Below, in pieces: positions 1 through 8,158 of a DNA stretch of 64,000 nt. The translations under genes and the position numbers were made by a program. This DNA comes from an uncultured Oscillospiraceae bacterium. Lineage in GTDB: Bacteria > Bacillota > Clostridia > Oscillospirales > Oscillospiraceae. Each line of letters begins with the position of its first letter. Within the stretch, counting starts at the first letter, position 1. Location of the stretch: assembly GCA_934567355.1 (NCBI GenBank), contig CAKTJC010000003.1:62001-126000 (forward strand), in the 5' to 3' direction. A model generated the notes under the pieces. The model was not told where the DNA came from. It worked only from the letters and a program-made list of their open reading frames with translations, and ran no database searches.

Positions 1-650
1 GAATAAATGTCCACCGATGTGCCGTAGTGCTGATGGTTGGCTACTTCCGGCGCCATATAGCCATAGCTGCCCGTCAGCGTGCCGGTGCGCTCGGATACCT
101 TCGCCACGCCGAAATCCCCCAGCTTGAAAATCCCCTTGTCGGACACCAGGATGTTTTCCGGCTTGATGTCCCGGTGGATGATATTTTCCGCATGACAGGC
201 GCTCAGCGCATTGCACAGCTGAGTGCCCAGGTCAATCACCGTTTTTTCGCTGTAGCCGCTGCCCAGTGCCTCCTTCAGCGGATGCAGCAGCTCCATGCGG
301 ATGTAAATGTCCCATCCGATGCGATCCTGGTGCTGGACGTATCGGATGTCATGGCAGCTGACCACATTGGGGCAGCTGTTCAGCGACTGCATCAGGCTGT
401 ACTCGCCCACCAGCTTTTCCATGCGGTCTTTGTAGTAGGCGGTGATGCTGTCCGCGCCGAAGGACTGGGTGTGCAGTCCGTTGATATCCTCATCGTCCGT
501 GGGAACGGAGAGCCTTTTCAGGGCGCATTTTTCAATTTTTCCGCCGGGCAGGGTGCGCTGAATCTCATAAACCCCGCCGAAGCTCCCTTCGCCGATCTTC
601 CGCACCACCTCCCAGCCCGGCCAGGAGATGTCTGTAAATTCACTTGCCAC
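1..650 (-). CDS. Hanks-type Ser/Thr protein kinase, C-terminal part outside window
   Basis: This is the N-terminal 216 codons of a eukaryote-like Ser/Thr kinase; the left window edge cuts it just after subdomain IX (VDIYS). The glycine loop GEGSFGGVYE, the catalytic HRDIKPEN, the DFG magnesium motif and the MAPEVA activation-loop end are all present, so the catalytic core seems intact. The start is GTG at 648-650, preceded by AGAGAGG; it gives the N-terminus MASEFTDISWPGWE, shared with the kinase at 6912-8057. By family, such kinases phosphorylate Ser/Thr on partner proteins. What follows the kinase domain cannot be seen, so any membrane segment or ectodomain is unknown. The first ~140 bp of the gene and its upstream DNA are almost identical to those of the 6912-8057 gene, which suggests recent duplication or gene conversion. 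Confidence 0.9.
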   Translation of the reverse strand, partial: MASEFTDISWPGWEVVRKIGEGSFGGVYEIQRTLPGGKIEKCALKRLSVPTDDEDINGLHTQSFGADSITAYYKDRMEKLVGEYSLMQSLNSCPNVVSCHDIRYVQHQDRIGWDIYIRMELLHPLKEALGSGYSEKTVIDLGTQLCNALSACHAENIIHRDIKPENILVSDKGIFKLGDFGVAKVSERTGTLTGSYGYMAPEVANHQHYGTSVDIY

Positions 651-1296
651 GAAAATCCCTCTCTTTCTACATAATTGGTACGCTTTTGCCCCCGCTTTCG
701 CAGGGCAAGAGCCTTGGCTTCCCCTCTGGGGAAGCTGTCAGCCCGATAGGGCTGACTGAAGGGGTGTCCCCGGTCAAACGGAACCGGTTGGATGAATGGA
801 ATGCACCCCAGGTCTCTTTGTAGGGGACGATGCCCACATCGTCCCGCACCGGGGTGGTTCATTTCCATGGGAGGTCGAATGGGGAAACGCTATGTTTTCA
901 ATCCATTCCCCCGTCCCATTCAACGCACTGCGGAGGTTCCGTAAGGTTTCGGGACGATGTGGGCATCGTCCCCTACATTCGCGTTGAACCGCGTACCACT
1001 CAACGTACCCTTCATCAATTTTTCAGTGCACGCCGCCCCTCATCAGTCACGCCCCTGACGGGGCGCGGTGCAAAGTTTAACCGGCCATCAGCCAACGCAG
1101 GACACACCCCTAACCTCGCTTTCGCTTGCCCCCGCAAAGCGGGGGGGCAAGGAGCTTGGCTTTCCCGTTGGGGGAGCTGTCAGACCGATAGGGCTGACTG
1201 AAGAGGTGGCGTCCGTCGGATAGAACCAACGGATGATTTTTCCTCTCGAAAAAGGCCAAAAGGTACAGTATGAACCATTTTCCAGCGACGAATTAC
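651..1296. repeat. 646-bp intergenic region built of palindromic repeats
   Basis: No credible gene is seen. At about 690-773 and 1094-1208 there are two copies of a GC-rich repeat (CTTCCCC..GGGGAAGCTG followed by CAGCCCGATAGGGCTGACTGA). Between them, about 791-1010, is one copy of a ~220-bp element carrying the palindrome GATGCCCACATCGTCCC at ~825-845 and its inverse at ~952-973. Related copies occur at 37591-37809 and 61960-62176. Open frames here are short and unsupported. Confidence 0.75.
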
Positions 1297-3486
1297 TTAT
1301 GTAAAACGCTTAAATACTGTAACATCCTCTAACCATGCCGAATAGGAAAAGCTCCAACTGTAACCGAGAACATGACATGGGCATCCCCACGCGTCAAAGG
1401 ATATTGGTTCATCAAATTCAAAATGAGCTTTTACGTATTTTCCTGATAATGTAAATGTGTCTGCCAAATGCCATGTTCCGTTAAGATCCCGAATATAGAA
1501 CCCCCATTCTCCGTCAATATTTCCGTGAGAATAGTCAGTTATTTGAAGGCACAGGGTAAGTGAATAACACTTTTCTATTTTTGAACTAAGTTTCAGAATG
1601 TTACAATCGACATATTTTCCGCTGCTTAATGTGAATCCTACCATTTGATTCGTCCAGGAAGTCTGACATAGACTCTGATCCACTGATTTAAGCTGCCCAT
1701 TGGGGAATTCGCATCTTGTGCAGTATGATAGTTTCTCCATGGTTGGCCAGCTATGTCCCAATGCTTTTCCACTGGTAGCGGCACAGCGTGTGCAGGTTTT
1801 TGGGATGGAACAGGTCGCCGCTTTCCACTTATGCCCCAACGCAGCACCGGATGTCTGTCCGCATTTTTTGCACGTCATCTTCGTCGTGCAGGTAGCCGCT
1901 TCCCACTTATGCCCCAGTGCTTTTCCTTCGGTGACCTTGCAGCGCGAGCACGTTTTCGGTGCAGTGCATGTAGCCGCCTTCCAGCTATGCCCCAACGCTT
2001 TTCCCTCGGTAGCACCACAGCGTGAGCAGGTCTTCGGTGCAGTGCAGGTAGCCGCTTCCCACTTATGCCCCAGCGCTTTCCCTTCGGCAGCGCCGCACCG
2101 CGAGCAGGTCTTTGGAGTGGTGCAGGTTGCGTCCTGCCACAGGTGCCCCAGGGGTTCTTCTGCAACGGCCGAGCATCTGGTGCAGACCCTTCCGGTGGTG
2201 CAGTCCGCTGCCTGCCATATGTGCCCGAACCAGCAGTGCATATATCCGTATACGCCGAGCACGCAGCAGCTCAGCAGCAGGATACCGGTGATGATCGCGG
2301 TGATGCCCCGGCCGGCCGGCTTTTTCTGTTTCTTTTCGGGAGGCTCCTTTTTTGCTTCTTCCTTTTTCTGCACGTGCCCCTGCTGCACCGGAACCTGCTG
2401 CCTCTGCTTGGGGGCGTTGGCATGGACAGCGGGCGTGGGCTCGGGTTCGGCGGAGGTATTGTCGATGACCGTCGGTTCAAAAACCGGAGGCGGTGGCGCA
2501 AGTGGGGAGGGGTCGAGCGTGTCCTGCTGCCGATCAGCAGGCTGCGCCGTGGATTGCTGCTCCGCGGGGGCGGATGCGGGGAGGCGGGAGCAGCGGCAGA
2601 GCGCCTCATACATCTCCTCGGCGCTGCGGAAGCGCGCTTCCGGCACATAGGCGCAGGCCTTCAGGACGATCTTCTTCAGCTCCGCGCTGCCATGGACAGG
2701 CGGGGGCAGAGGTTCGCCGGACAGGCGGCGCTGGCGGGCTTCCTCATCCTGCCCCGCCAGAACCTTGGCAGGCGGCAGGGGCATGAAGGGCATCCTGCGC
2801 TCGTTGAGCAGCCAGTAGAGCACCAGTCCCAGGGAGTAAATATCCGCGCCGCTGCCGTAGGGCTGATTGTTGTAGACCTCCGGCGCCATGTATTTGTAGG
2901 TGCCGACCTTGGTGCCGCCCATGGTCTTCTCCACCGTTTTGGCAATGCCGAAATCCCCCAGCTTGTAGTCGCCGTTGGGAGAGATGAAAATATTCTGGGG
3001 CTTGATGTCCCGGTGAACGATGTCGTATTTTTTGCAGAGCACCAGCGCGCTGCAAATATCCCGGCCGATTTTCAGGACGGTTTCCTCGGACGTGCTGCCG
3101 GACAGGGATTTCACCAGGGGCGTCAGCAGCTCCATGCGGATGTAAATATCCCAGCCGATGCCGTCGGGATGCTGGACATAGCTGATGTCCTTGCAGTTCA
3201 CGGCGTTGGCGCTGCCGTCCAGCTTGCGCATGAGGGTATATTCGGCGACAATGCTCTTCAGATGGGCGCGGAAGCTGGCGGTGATGCTCTCATCGTCATA
3301 TCCCTCGCCGTACATTTCCGAAATATCCTCCGGGTTCTGGGGAATGGTAATGACCTTCATGGCGGCAGCCTCCACCGTCCCATCCACCAGCTCCCGCCGG
3401 ATCTCATAAACCGCCCCAAAGCTCCCCCGCCCGATCAGCTGTACCGTCTCCCAACCCGGCCACGGAGCTTTCCGTAATTCTTCCAT
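1297..3486 (-). CDS. Membrane Ser/Thr kinase with Cys-rich extracellular repeats
   Basis: 729-residue predicted transmembrane kinase. The cytoplasmic kinase domain (about 10-290) shows GRGSFGAVYE, the ATP-binding lysine in AAMKV (~44), HRDIKPQN, DFGIAK and MAPEV. A Pro/Lys-rich linker leads to one membrane helix (about 394-415). Outside lie about seven 26-residue repeats of the form GHKWEAATCTAPKTCSRCG (CxxC pairs, possibly metal-binding or disulfide-bonded), then a ~150-residue C-terminal domain I do not recognise. I chose ATG at 3484-3486 because AAGGTGG sits 5 nt before it; a GTG three codons upstream lies inside that ribosome-binding site. It is less similar in the kinase domain than the other paralogues. 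Inference: the repeats sense or bind something outside the cell and the kinase signals inward. Confidence 0.88.
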   Translation of the reverse strand: MEELRKAPWPGWETVQLIGRGSFGAVYEIRRELVDGTVEAAAMKVITIPQNPEDISEMYGEGYDDESITASFRAHLKSIVAEYTLMRKLDGSANAVNCKDISYVQHPDGIGWDIYIRMELLTPLVKSLSGSTSEETVLKIGRDICSALVLCKKYDIVHRDIKPQNIFISPNGDYKLGDFGIAKTVEKTMGGTKVGTYKYMAPEVYNNQPYGSGADIYSLGLVLYWLLNERRMPFMPLPPAKVLAGQDEEARQRRLSGEPLPPPVHGSAELKKIVLKACAYVPEARFRSAEEMYEALCRCSRLPASAPAEQQSTAQPADRQQDTLDPSPLAPPPPVFEPTVIDNTSAEPEPTPAVHANAPKQRQQVPVQQGHVQKKEEAKKEPPEKKQKKPAGRGITAIITGILLLSCCVLGVYGYMHCWFGHIWQAADCTTGRVCTRCSAVAEEPLGHLWQDATCTTPKTCSRCGAAEGKALGHKWEAATCTAPKTCSRCGATEGKALGHSWKAATCTAPKTCSRCKVTEGKALGHKWEAATCTTKMTCKKCGQTSGAALGHKWKAATCSIPKTCTRCAATSGKALGHSWPTMEKLSYCTRCEFPNGQLKSVDQSLCQTSWTNQMVGFTLSSGKYVDCNILKLSSKIEKCYSLTLCLQITDYSHGNIDGEWGFYIRDLNGTWHLADTFTLSGKYVKAHFEFDEPISFDAWGCPCHVLGYSWSFSYSAWLEDVTVFKRFT

Positions 3487-3543
3487 AATTTCCACCTTTT
3501 CTGTGTATTTTTTGGTTAAAAGTTATATAAGCAGTTGCTTTAA

Positions 3544-3690
3544 TTCCCGTCACCATCCCCTCTCGGTTTCCCCTCTGGGGAAGATGGCAGCCCGATAGGG
3601 CTGACTGAAGGGGTGCCCCCGGTCAAACGGCACCAGCCCCAAATTACCAACCCTCGGCTTCCCCCGGGGGGAAGCCAAGGGGGTGCCTGG
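3544..3690. repeat. Two palindromic intergenic repeats between kinase genes
   Basis: About 3565-3640 repeats the GGCAGCCCGATAGGGCTGACTGA module seen at 690-773, and 3650-3682 is the short form (CTTCCCCCGGGGGGAAGCC, a perfect palindrome). The short form lies directly after the stop codon of the downstream-listed kinase gene (3692-5845), as it also does at 8115-8155 after the related gene, so it may serve as a 3' hairpin. Confidence 0.7.
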
Positions 3691-3691
3691 C

Positions 3692-5845
3692 TTACCGCTT
3701 TTTCGTAGGCGCCGCCTGGGCAGTGGAGATGTTTGTCCAGCTGCTTGTAATACATTGACCATTGCGACCCGACCCTGTTGCAACCACAGTGCCGTCGCTG
3801 CGCAGACCCACAGTATGGTAATATCCTTCGCTGATTGCCACGATGCTTTGCCAACTACCCGTGTTGCGCTTACCATAGTCATTATTCCCTGCAGTGACTA
3901 CGGTGCCGTCGCTGCGCAGTCCTACGGTATGGGCACCACCCGCACTGATTGCCACAATGTTTTTCCAACTGCCTGTGTTACACTGACCACTGGTGTTCGC
4001 CCCTGTTGCAACCACGGTGCCATCACTGCGCAGACCTACAGTATGGGAACCTCCTGCACTGACTGCCACAATGTTTTTCCAGCTGCCTGTATCACACTGA
4101 CCAATGTAGTTCCACCCTGTTGCAACCACGGTGCCATCACTGCGCAGTCCCACGGTATAGGAAGCTCCTGCACTGACTGCCACGATGTTTCGCCAATTGC
4201 CCGTCTTGCATTGACCACTGCCATTCGCCCCTGTTGCAACCACAGTGCCGTCACTGCGTAGTCCCACAGTATGGAGATTTCCCGCTGCCAAAGAAGGTGT
4301 CCGCTGTGCGGCAATAAAGCAATTCCTCGCCTCCTGCGCCTTTGCCTGACTGTCTCTGTAATCCAATTCCTCAAAGGCCCACATGGCCTGCATGTATTTC
4401 CCATCATCCATCAGCGTCTGCGCCGCCTGATAAGCATCCTCTTTTTCTTTCAGTTCCAGCGCCTGCCGCGCTTCCTGCTCCTTTGCAACGCTGTCGCCGT
4501 AATCCCCCAGCGCGGCAAAGGCATCCGCTGCGTCAGAGTAGTTTCCTTCCTCCATCAGTACCAGCGCTGCTTGATAAGCCTGCTCTGTTTTTGCTGCCTC
4601 CGCACGCTGCTCAACATAGCTGAAAATCACAACCCCGACCCCACAGCAGGCAAGTATCAGTGCGACGGTAATCAAGCTGACCATAACATGGTAAATAACC
4701 GGCTTTTTCTGCTTCTTTTTGGGTGCATCCTTTTTAGGCGCTTCCTTTTCCGGCGTTTGCTTCTCCGCCATCCACTGCCGCCCCTGCTGTACCGGAACCT
4801 GCTGCCTCTGCTTGGGGTCGTTGACATGAACGGCGGGTTCACGCTCAAGCTCCGTGGGGGTGTCGACGACGGTCGGCTCTGAAATGGGGGCGGGGGGAGC
4901 CATGGGCTCCTGCCGCTGCATGCGGGGCGCGGCGGGGGTGCTCATGCAGCTTTGCAGTGCCGCCTGCATTTCCTCGGCGCTCCGGTAGCGCTCCGCCGGG
5001 GAGAAAGCGCAGGCCTTCAGCACAATTTTCCTCAGCGCCTCGCTCCCATCGATGGGCGGCGGCAGGGGCTCGCCGGAAAGGCGGCGATCCTGCGCCTGCT
5101 GGCGCTGCGCCCCGGTGGGAATGCTGGGCGGCAGCGGCAGGAAGGGCAAGGTGTGCCGGTTCATCATCCAGTAGAGCACCATGCCCAGGGAATAGATGTC
5201 TGCCCCGGCGCCGTAGTGCTGCCGGTTGGCTACCTCCGGCGCCATATAGCCATAGCTGCCGGTGAGGGTGCCGGAGGCCGTCTTCTCGGAGATCTTCGCA
5301 ATGCCGAAATCCCCCAGCTTGAAGATGTCCCGGTCGGATACCATAATGTTTTCCGGCTTGATGTCCCGGTGGATGATATTCTCCCGGTGGCAGGCGATCA
5401 GCGCGCCGCACATCTGGATGCCCAGCGCGCGGACGGTATCCTCGCTGTAGATGCTGCCCAGCGCTTTTTTCAGCGGAAGAAGCAGCTCCATGCGGATGTA
5501 AATGTCCCAGCCGATGTTGTCGTCGTGCCGGACATAGCGGATGTCATAGCAGGTCACAGTGTTCGGGCAGCCGTTCAGCGACTGCATCAGGCCGTACTCG
5601 CCCACCAGTTCTTCCATCCGGTTTTTGTAGTGGGCGGTGATGCTGTCCGTGCTGAAGGATTGGGAATACAGCTCTTCGATTTCCCCGTTGTCCCTGGGAA
5701 TGGTGAGCTTTTTCAGGGCGCACTTTTCCACCCGCCCGCCGGGCAGGGTGCGCTGGATCTCATAAACCCCGCCGAAGCTCCCTTCGCCGATCTTCCGGAC
5801 GACCTCCCAGCCCGGCCAGGAGACGTCTGCAAATTCTTTTTCCAT
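3692..5845 (-). CDS. Membrane Ser/Thr kinase with RCC1-repeat ectodomain
   Basis: 717 residues. The N-terminal kinase domain has GEGSFGGVYE (~19), ALKKL with the ATP lysine (~44), HRDIKPENI, DFGIAK and MAPEVA. After a Pro/Gln/Lys-rich linker comes one membrane helix (about 385-410), then two TPR-like alpha-helical units (AYQAALVLMEEGNYSDA and AYQAAQTLMDDGKYMQA), then five RCC1-type repeats of 38 residues (core RSDGTVVATG..GQC..W..IVAVSAG). RCC1 repeats normally fold as a beta-propeller blade set used in protein binding; five repeats is fewer than the seven of a full propeller. Start ATG at 5843-5845 follows AGAGAGGAACCACC. The 114-bp repeat DNA is nearly identical between units, and the tail matches the 8159-12217 gene, pointing to recombination between paralogues. 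Confidence 0.9.
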   Translation of the reverse strand: MEKEFADVSWPGWEVVRKIGEGSFGGVYEIQRTLPGGRVEKCALKKLTIPRDNGEIEELYSQSFSTDSITAHYKNRMEELVGEYGLMQSLNGCPNTVTCYDIRYVRHDDNIGWDIYIRMELLLPLKKALGSIYSEDTVRALGIQMCGALIACHRENIIHRDIKPENIMVSDRDIFKLGDFGIAKISEKTASGTLTGSYGYMAPEVANRQHYGAGADIYSLGMVLYWMMNRHTLPFLPLPPSIPTGAQRQQAQDRRLSGEPLPPPIDGSEALRKIVLKACAFSPAERYRSAEEMQAALQSCMSTPAAPRMQRQEPMAPPAPISEPTVVDTPTELEREPAVHVNDPKQRQQVPVQQGRQWMAEKQTPEKEAPKKDAPKKKQKKPVIYHVMVSLITVALILACCGVGVVIFSYVEQRAEAAKTEQAYQAALVLMEEGNYSDAADAFAALGDYGDSVAKEQEARQALELKEKEDAYQAAQTLMDDGKYMQAMWAFEELDYRDSQAKAQEARNCFIAAQRTPSLAAGNLHTVGLRSDGTVVATGANGSGQCKTGNWRNIVAVSAGASYTVGLRSDGTVVATGWNYIGQCDTGSWKNIVAVSAGGSHTVGLRSDGTVVATGANTSGQCNTGSWKNIVAISAGGAHTVGLRSDGTVVTAGNNDYGKRNTGSWQSIVAISEGYYHTVGLRSDGTVVATGSGRNGQCITSSWTNISTAQAAPTKKR

Positions 5846-5959
5846 GGTGGTTCCTCTCTTTCTTTGTTTTCAGAGGTGTAAGAGCAGTACCCTCACCCCA
5901 TCAGTGGGGCGGCAATGCCCGTTGGGTGGGTGCGTACTGCCGGTGAAGCCGATTCCCCT

Positions 5960-6712
5960 TTATCGGAACAGACTCTCCCAGGGTCTGCCGTTGACGGTCA
6001 TACCCTCGTCCATAAAATCGCCGTAATACTGAACATGCGAGAAATCGAAGCTGCTCAGATCCGGGTTGGTCAGGCTCTGGCAGCCTCTGAACATTCCGAC
6101 CATGTTCGCCACCTTCGACGTATCAAAACCGCTCACATCCAAATCGGAAAGCGCGCTGCACGATTCAAACATTGCTTCCATATCGGTCACGCGGGAGGTG
6201 TCGAAGGAGCTTAAGTCCAGACTGGTCAGGCAATTGCAATATTGGAACATGCGGAACATATCCGTTGCCTCCGAGGTATCCAGCACGCCGTTAAAACTGA
6301 TGCTTTCCACATTGAAGTAAAACGCGAACAGCTCGGAGCAGCTGGTGACGCGGATCCGGCCGTTTGCGGCGATATACAGGTCATAATCGCCGCTGTCACC
6401 CTCGACCCAGGCAACGACCGACCCGTCGCGTTCATCGGATACATCCCATGCAAAAAGCGGCGCCAGATCCTTTGAACCCTTAAAGGTGATCGTTTTGACT
6501 TCGTCTCTGTTTATTCCGGAATCGAATACGGTGTATCGGAGCTGCGAAAAAGTTACCCCCGTGGGATGGGGCTGCAGGGTTCCGGCGACGGAAACCGTCT
6601 GCTGGCTGGAGCGGGTGTTTTTCCGCCTGACAGCGCTTTCGTTTTTCCGGATGCCTCCGCTCAGGTTCAGAACCAGCGCCAGACTCAGGACGCCTGAGAT
6701 CAGTTTTTGCAT
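5960..6712 (-). CDS. Secreted DUF285/BspA-like leucine-rich repeat protein
   Basis: 250 residues. An N-terminal hydrophobic segment (LISGVLSLALVLNLSGG) looks like a signal peptide without a clear lipobox. The rest is one DUF285 (BspA-type LRR) module: a start segment with VKTITFKG, four repeats around LTSLDLSSFDTSRVTDMEAMF, and the closing motif NGRPWESLFR. The same module occurs twice in the ectodomain of the kinase at 8159-12217 (closing motifs GKPWEQLF and GKPWEDLF), so this is a free copy of that module. It has its own AAGGAGG ribosome-binding site 8 nt before ATG and a -10 box upstream. By family it is a surface or secreted binding protein; a role as ligand or partner for the kinases is inference. 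Confidence 0.85.
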   Translation of the reverse strand: MQKLISGVLSLALVLNLSGGIRKNESAVRRKNTRSSQQTVSVAGTLQPHPTGVTFSQLRYTVFDSGINRDEVKTITFKGSKDLAPLFAWDVSDERDGSVVAWVEGDSGDYDLYIAANGRIRVTSCSELFAFYFNVESISFNGVLDTSEATDMFRMFQYCNCLTSLDLSSFDTSRVTDMEAMFESCSALSDLDVSGFDTSKVANMVGMFRGCQSLTNPDLSSFDFSHVQYYGDFMDEGMTVNGRPWESLFR

Positions 6713-6742
6713 ATTGAGATTCCTCCTTATTTGTTTTCAAAA

Positions 6743-6748
6743 ATTATA
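6743..6748 (-). promoter_or_regulatory. -10 box upstream of the secreted DUF285 gene
   Basis: A perfect TATAAT on the minus strand 30 nt before the start codon at 6712. No convincing -35 hexamer lies 16-18 nt upstream, so the promoter is weakly supported. It lies directly downstream of the kinase/RCC1 relic. Confidence 0.4.
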
Positions 6749-6762
6749 ATAGATACTGATTT

Positions 6763-6889
6763 TCAGGGAGTGCGGATATTTTTCCAGCCCGCTACATCGC
6801 ACTGGCCGCAGTCATTGCTTCCCACCGCGACCGATCTCGCTTGTTACCTCCCAGCCCGGCCAGGAGATGCCTGTAAATTCCTTTTCCAT
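6763..6889 (-). pseudogene. Relic of a kinase-RCC1 gene: start and end joined by deletion
   Basis: Seen directly: an ATG at 6887-6889 with ribosome-binding site GGAGGAAACGCTCC opens a frame reading MEKEFTGISWPGWEV, the paralogue kinase N-terminus, which runs to about codon 20 (SEIG). The next bases, in another frame, encode VAVGSNDCGQCDVAGWKN and then stop at 6763-6765; this is the last RCC1 repeat of a kinase-RCC1 protein. Nearly all of a gene of about 2 kb or more has therefore been lost, with the junction near GATCGGTCGCGGTG. The piece is too short and frame-broken to encode a working protein. Confidence 0.8.
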
Positions 6890-6911
6890 GGAGCGTTTCC
6901 TCCGTTTCTTT

Positions 6912-8057
6912 TTATTCGGTCATGGGCGGGACGACGAGGGAATCCGTCTTTTCACGGACGGAATACGACTTGTGGAGCGGCTGCGGGATGCTCCAGTGCT
7001 CCGGCAGGTGCCGGAGGGTGGACAGGCTTTCCTCTGCCGGTGCGGATCCGCCGTCCGTTCCCGTGGCGGACAGCGGCGTGAGCTTCATTGCCGGTGGGGT
7101 GAAGATAGGGGGCTTTCTTTCGATGCAGGTGGCTTCCTCCTGCATTGCCTGGTACCATGCGGCAAGGGCGCGCTTCATCTCCAGGGCGGATTGATAGCGA
7201 TCCTTCGGAGCGAAGGCGCAGGCCTTTAAGGCGATTGCCTTCAGCCCCTCGCTGCCATGGCAGGGAGGAGGGAGCGGCTCCCCGGCAAAGCGCCGGTTGG
7301 CGGCCGCCTGACGCTGCTCGGAGCTGGGGACGCTCTTCCCGCGCAGGGGCAGGAAGGGCAGCGTGCGCTCGTTCATCAGCCAGTACATCACCAGTCCCAG
7401 TGAACAGATGTCCGCCGTCGCGCCGTAAGGCTTGCGGTTGGCAACCTCGGGCGCCATATAGCCATAGGTGCCCGTGAGGGTACCAAGGGCGGTGGACTCC
7501 GCCCCCTTTGCCACACCGAAATCGCCCAGCTTGAAAACGCCGCCGTCTGAGATCATAATATTTTCCGGCTTGATGTCCCGGTGGACGATTTTGTGCTCCT
7601 GGCAGGTAATGAGGGCGTCGCACATATCCCGTGCCAGGCAGAACACCAGCTTTTCGTGATAGGTGCTGCTCAGCACCTTTTTCAGCGGGTTCAGCAGCTC
7701 CATGCGGATGTAAATGTCCCAACCGATCTCATCGTCGTGCTGGATATAGCGGACATCGTGGCAGGTGACGATATTTCTGCAGCCGCCCAGGGACTGCACA
7801 AGGCTGTATTCGTTCACCAGCGCGCTCATCTGATTTTTGTAGTGCGCCGTGATGCTCTCCTTGCTGTAGGACTGGGAATACAGGTCACATATCTCACTGT
7901 CGCTGCGGGGCACCGTGAGCTTTTTCAGGGCGCATTTTTCAATTTTTCCACCGGGCAGGGTGCGCTGAATCTCATAAACCCCGCCGAAGCTCCCTTCGCC
8001 GATCTTCCGCACCACCTCCCAGCCCGGCCAGGAGATGTCTGTAAATTCACTTGCCAC
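6912..8057 (-). CDS. Soluble Ser/Thr kinase lacking a membrane anchor
   Basis: 381 residues. The kinase domain (about 10-290) keeps all signature motifs: GEGSFGGVYE, CALKKL, HRDIKPENI, DFGVAK, MAPEVA. After a short variable tail (FTPPAMKLTPLS) the protein ends at VVPPMTE with no hydrophobic stretch, unlike its neighbours, so it is predicted cytoplasmic. Start is GTG at 8055-8057 after AGAGAGG. It is either a kinase that has lost its ectodomain or one specialised to relay the signal inside the cell. The directly downstream relic at 6763-6889 belongs to a different paralogue, because it carries its own ATG start. Confidence 0.9.
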   Translation of the reverse strand: MASEFTDISWPGWEVVRKIGEGSFGGVYEIQRTLPGGKIEKCALKKLTVPRSDSEICDLYSQSYSKESITAHYKNQMSALVNEYSLVQSLGGCRNIVTCHDVRYIQHDDEIGWDIYIRMELLNPLKKVLSSTYHEKLVFCLARDMCDALITCQEHKIVHRDIKPENIMISDGGVFKLGDFGVAKGAESTALGTLTGTYGYMAPEVANRKPYGATADICSLGLVMYWLMNERTLPFLPLRGKSVPSSEQRQAAANRRFAGEPLPPPCHGSEGLKAIALKACAFAPKDRYQSALEMKRALAAWYQAMQEEATCIERKPPIFTPPAMKLTPLSATGTDGGSAPAEESLSTLRHLPEHWSIPQPLHKSYSVREKTDSLVVPPMTE

Positions 8058-8094
8058 GAAAATTCCTCTCTTTCTACATAATTGGTACGCTCTT

Positions 8095-8157
8095 CCCCCC
8101 GCTTTTGCAGGGCAAGAGCCTTGGCTTCCCCCGGGGGGAAGCCAAGGGGGTGTCTGG
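8095..8157. repeat. Short palindromic repeat between kinase genes
   Basis: Copy of the intergenic repeat: GCAGGGCAAGAGCCTTGG followed by the palindrome CTTCCCCCGGGGGGAAGCC, immediately 3' of the kinase gene stop at 8159. The sequence upstream of it (about 8058-8094) matches 651-690. Confidence 0.65.
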
Positions 8158-8158
8158 C

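Noticed and set aside
1700..2650. A 316-codon plus-strand frame through the Cys repeats
   Set aside because: It is a shadow of the 26-residue repeats in the kinase gene on the other strand.
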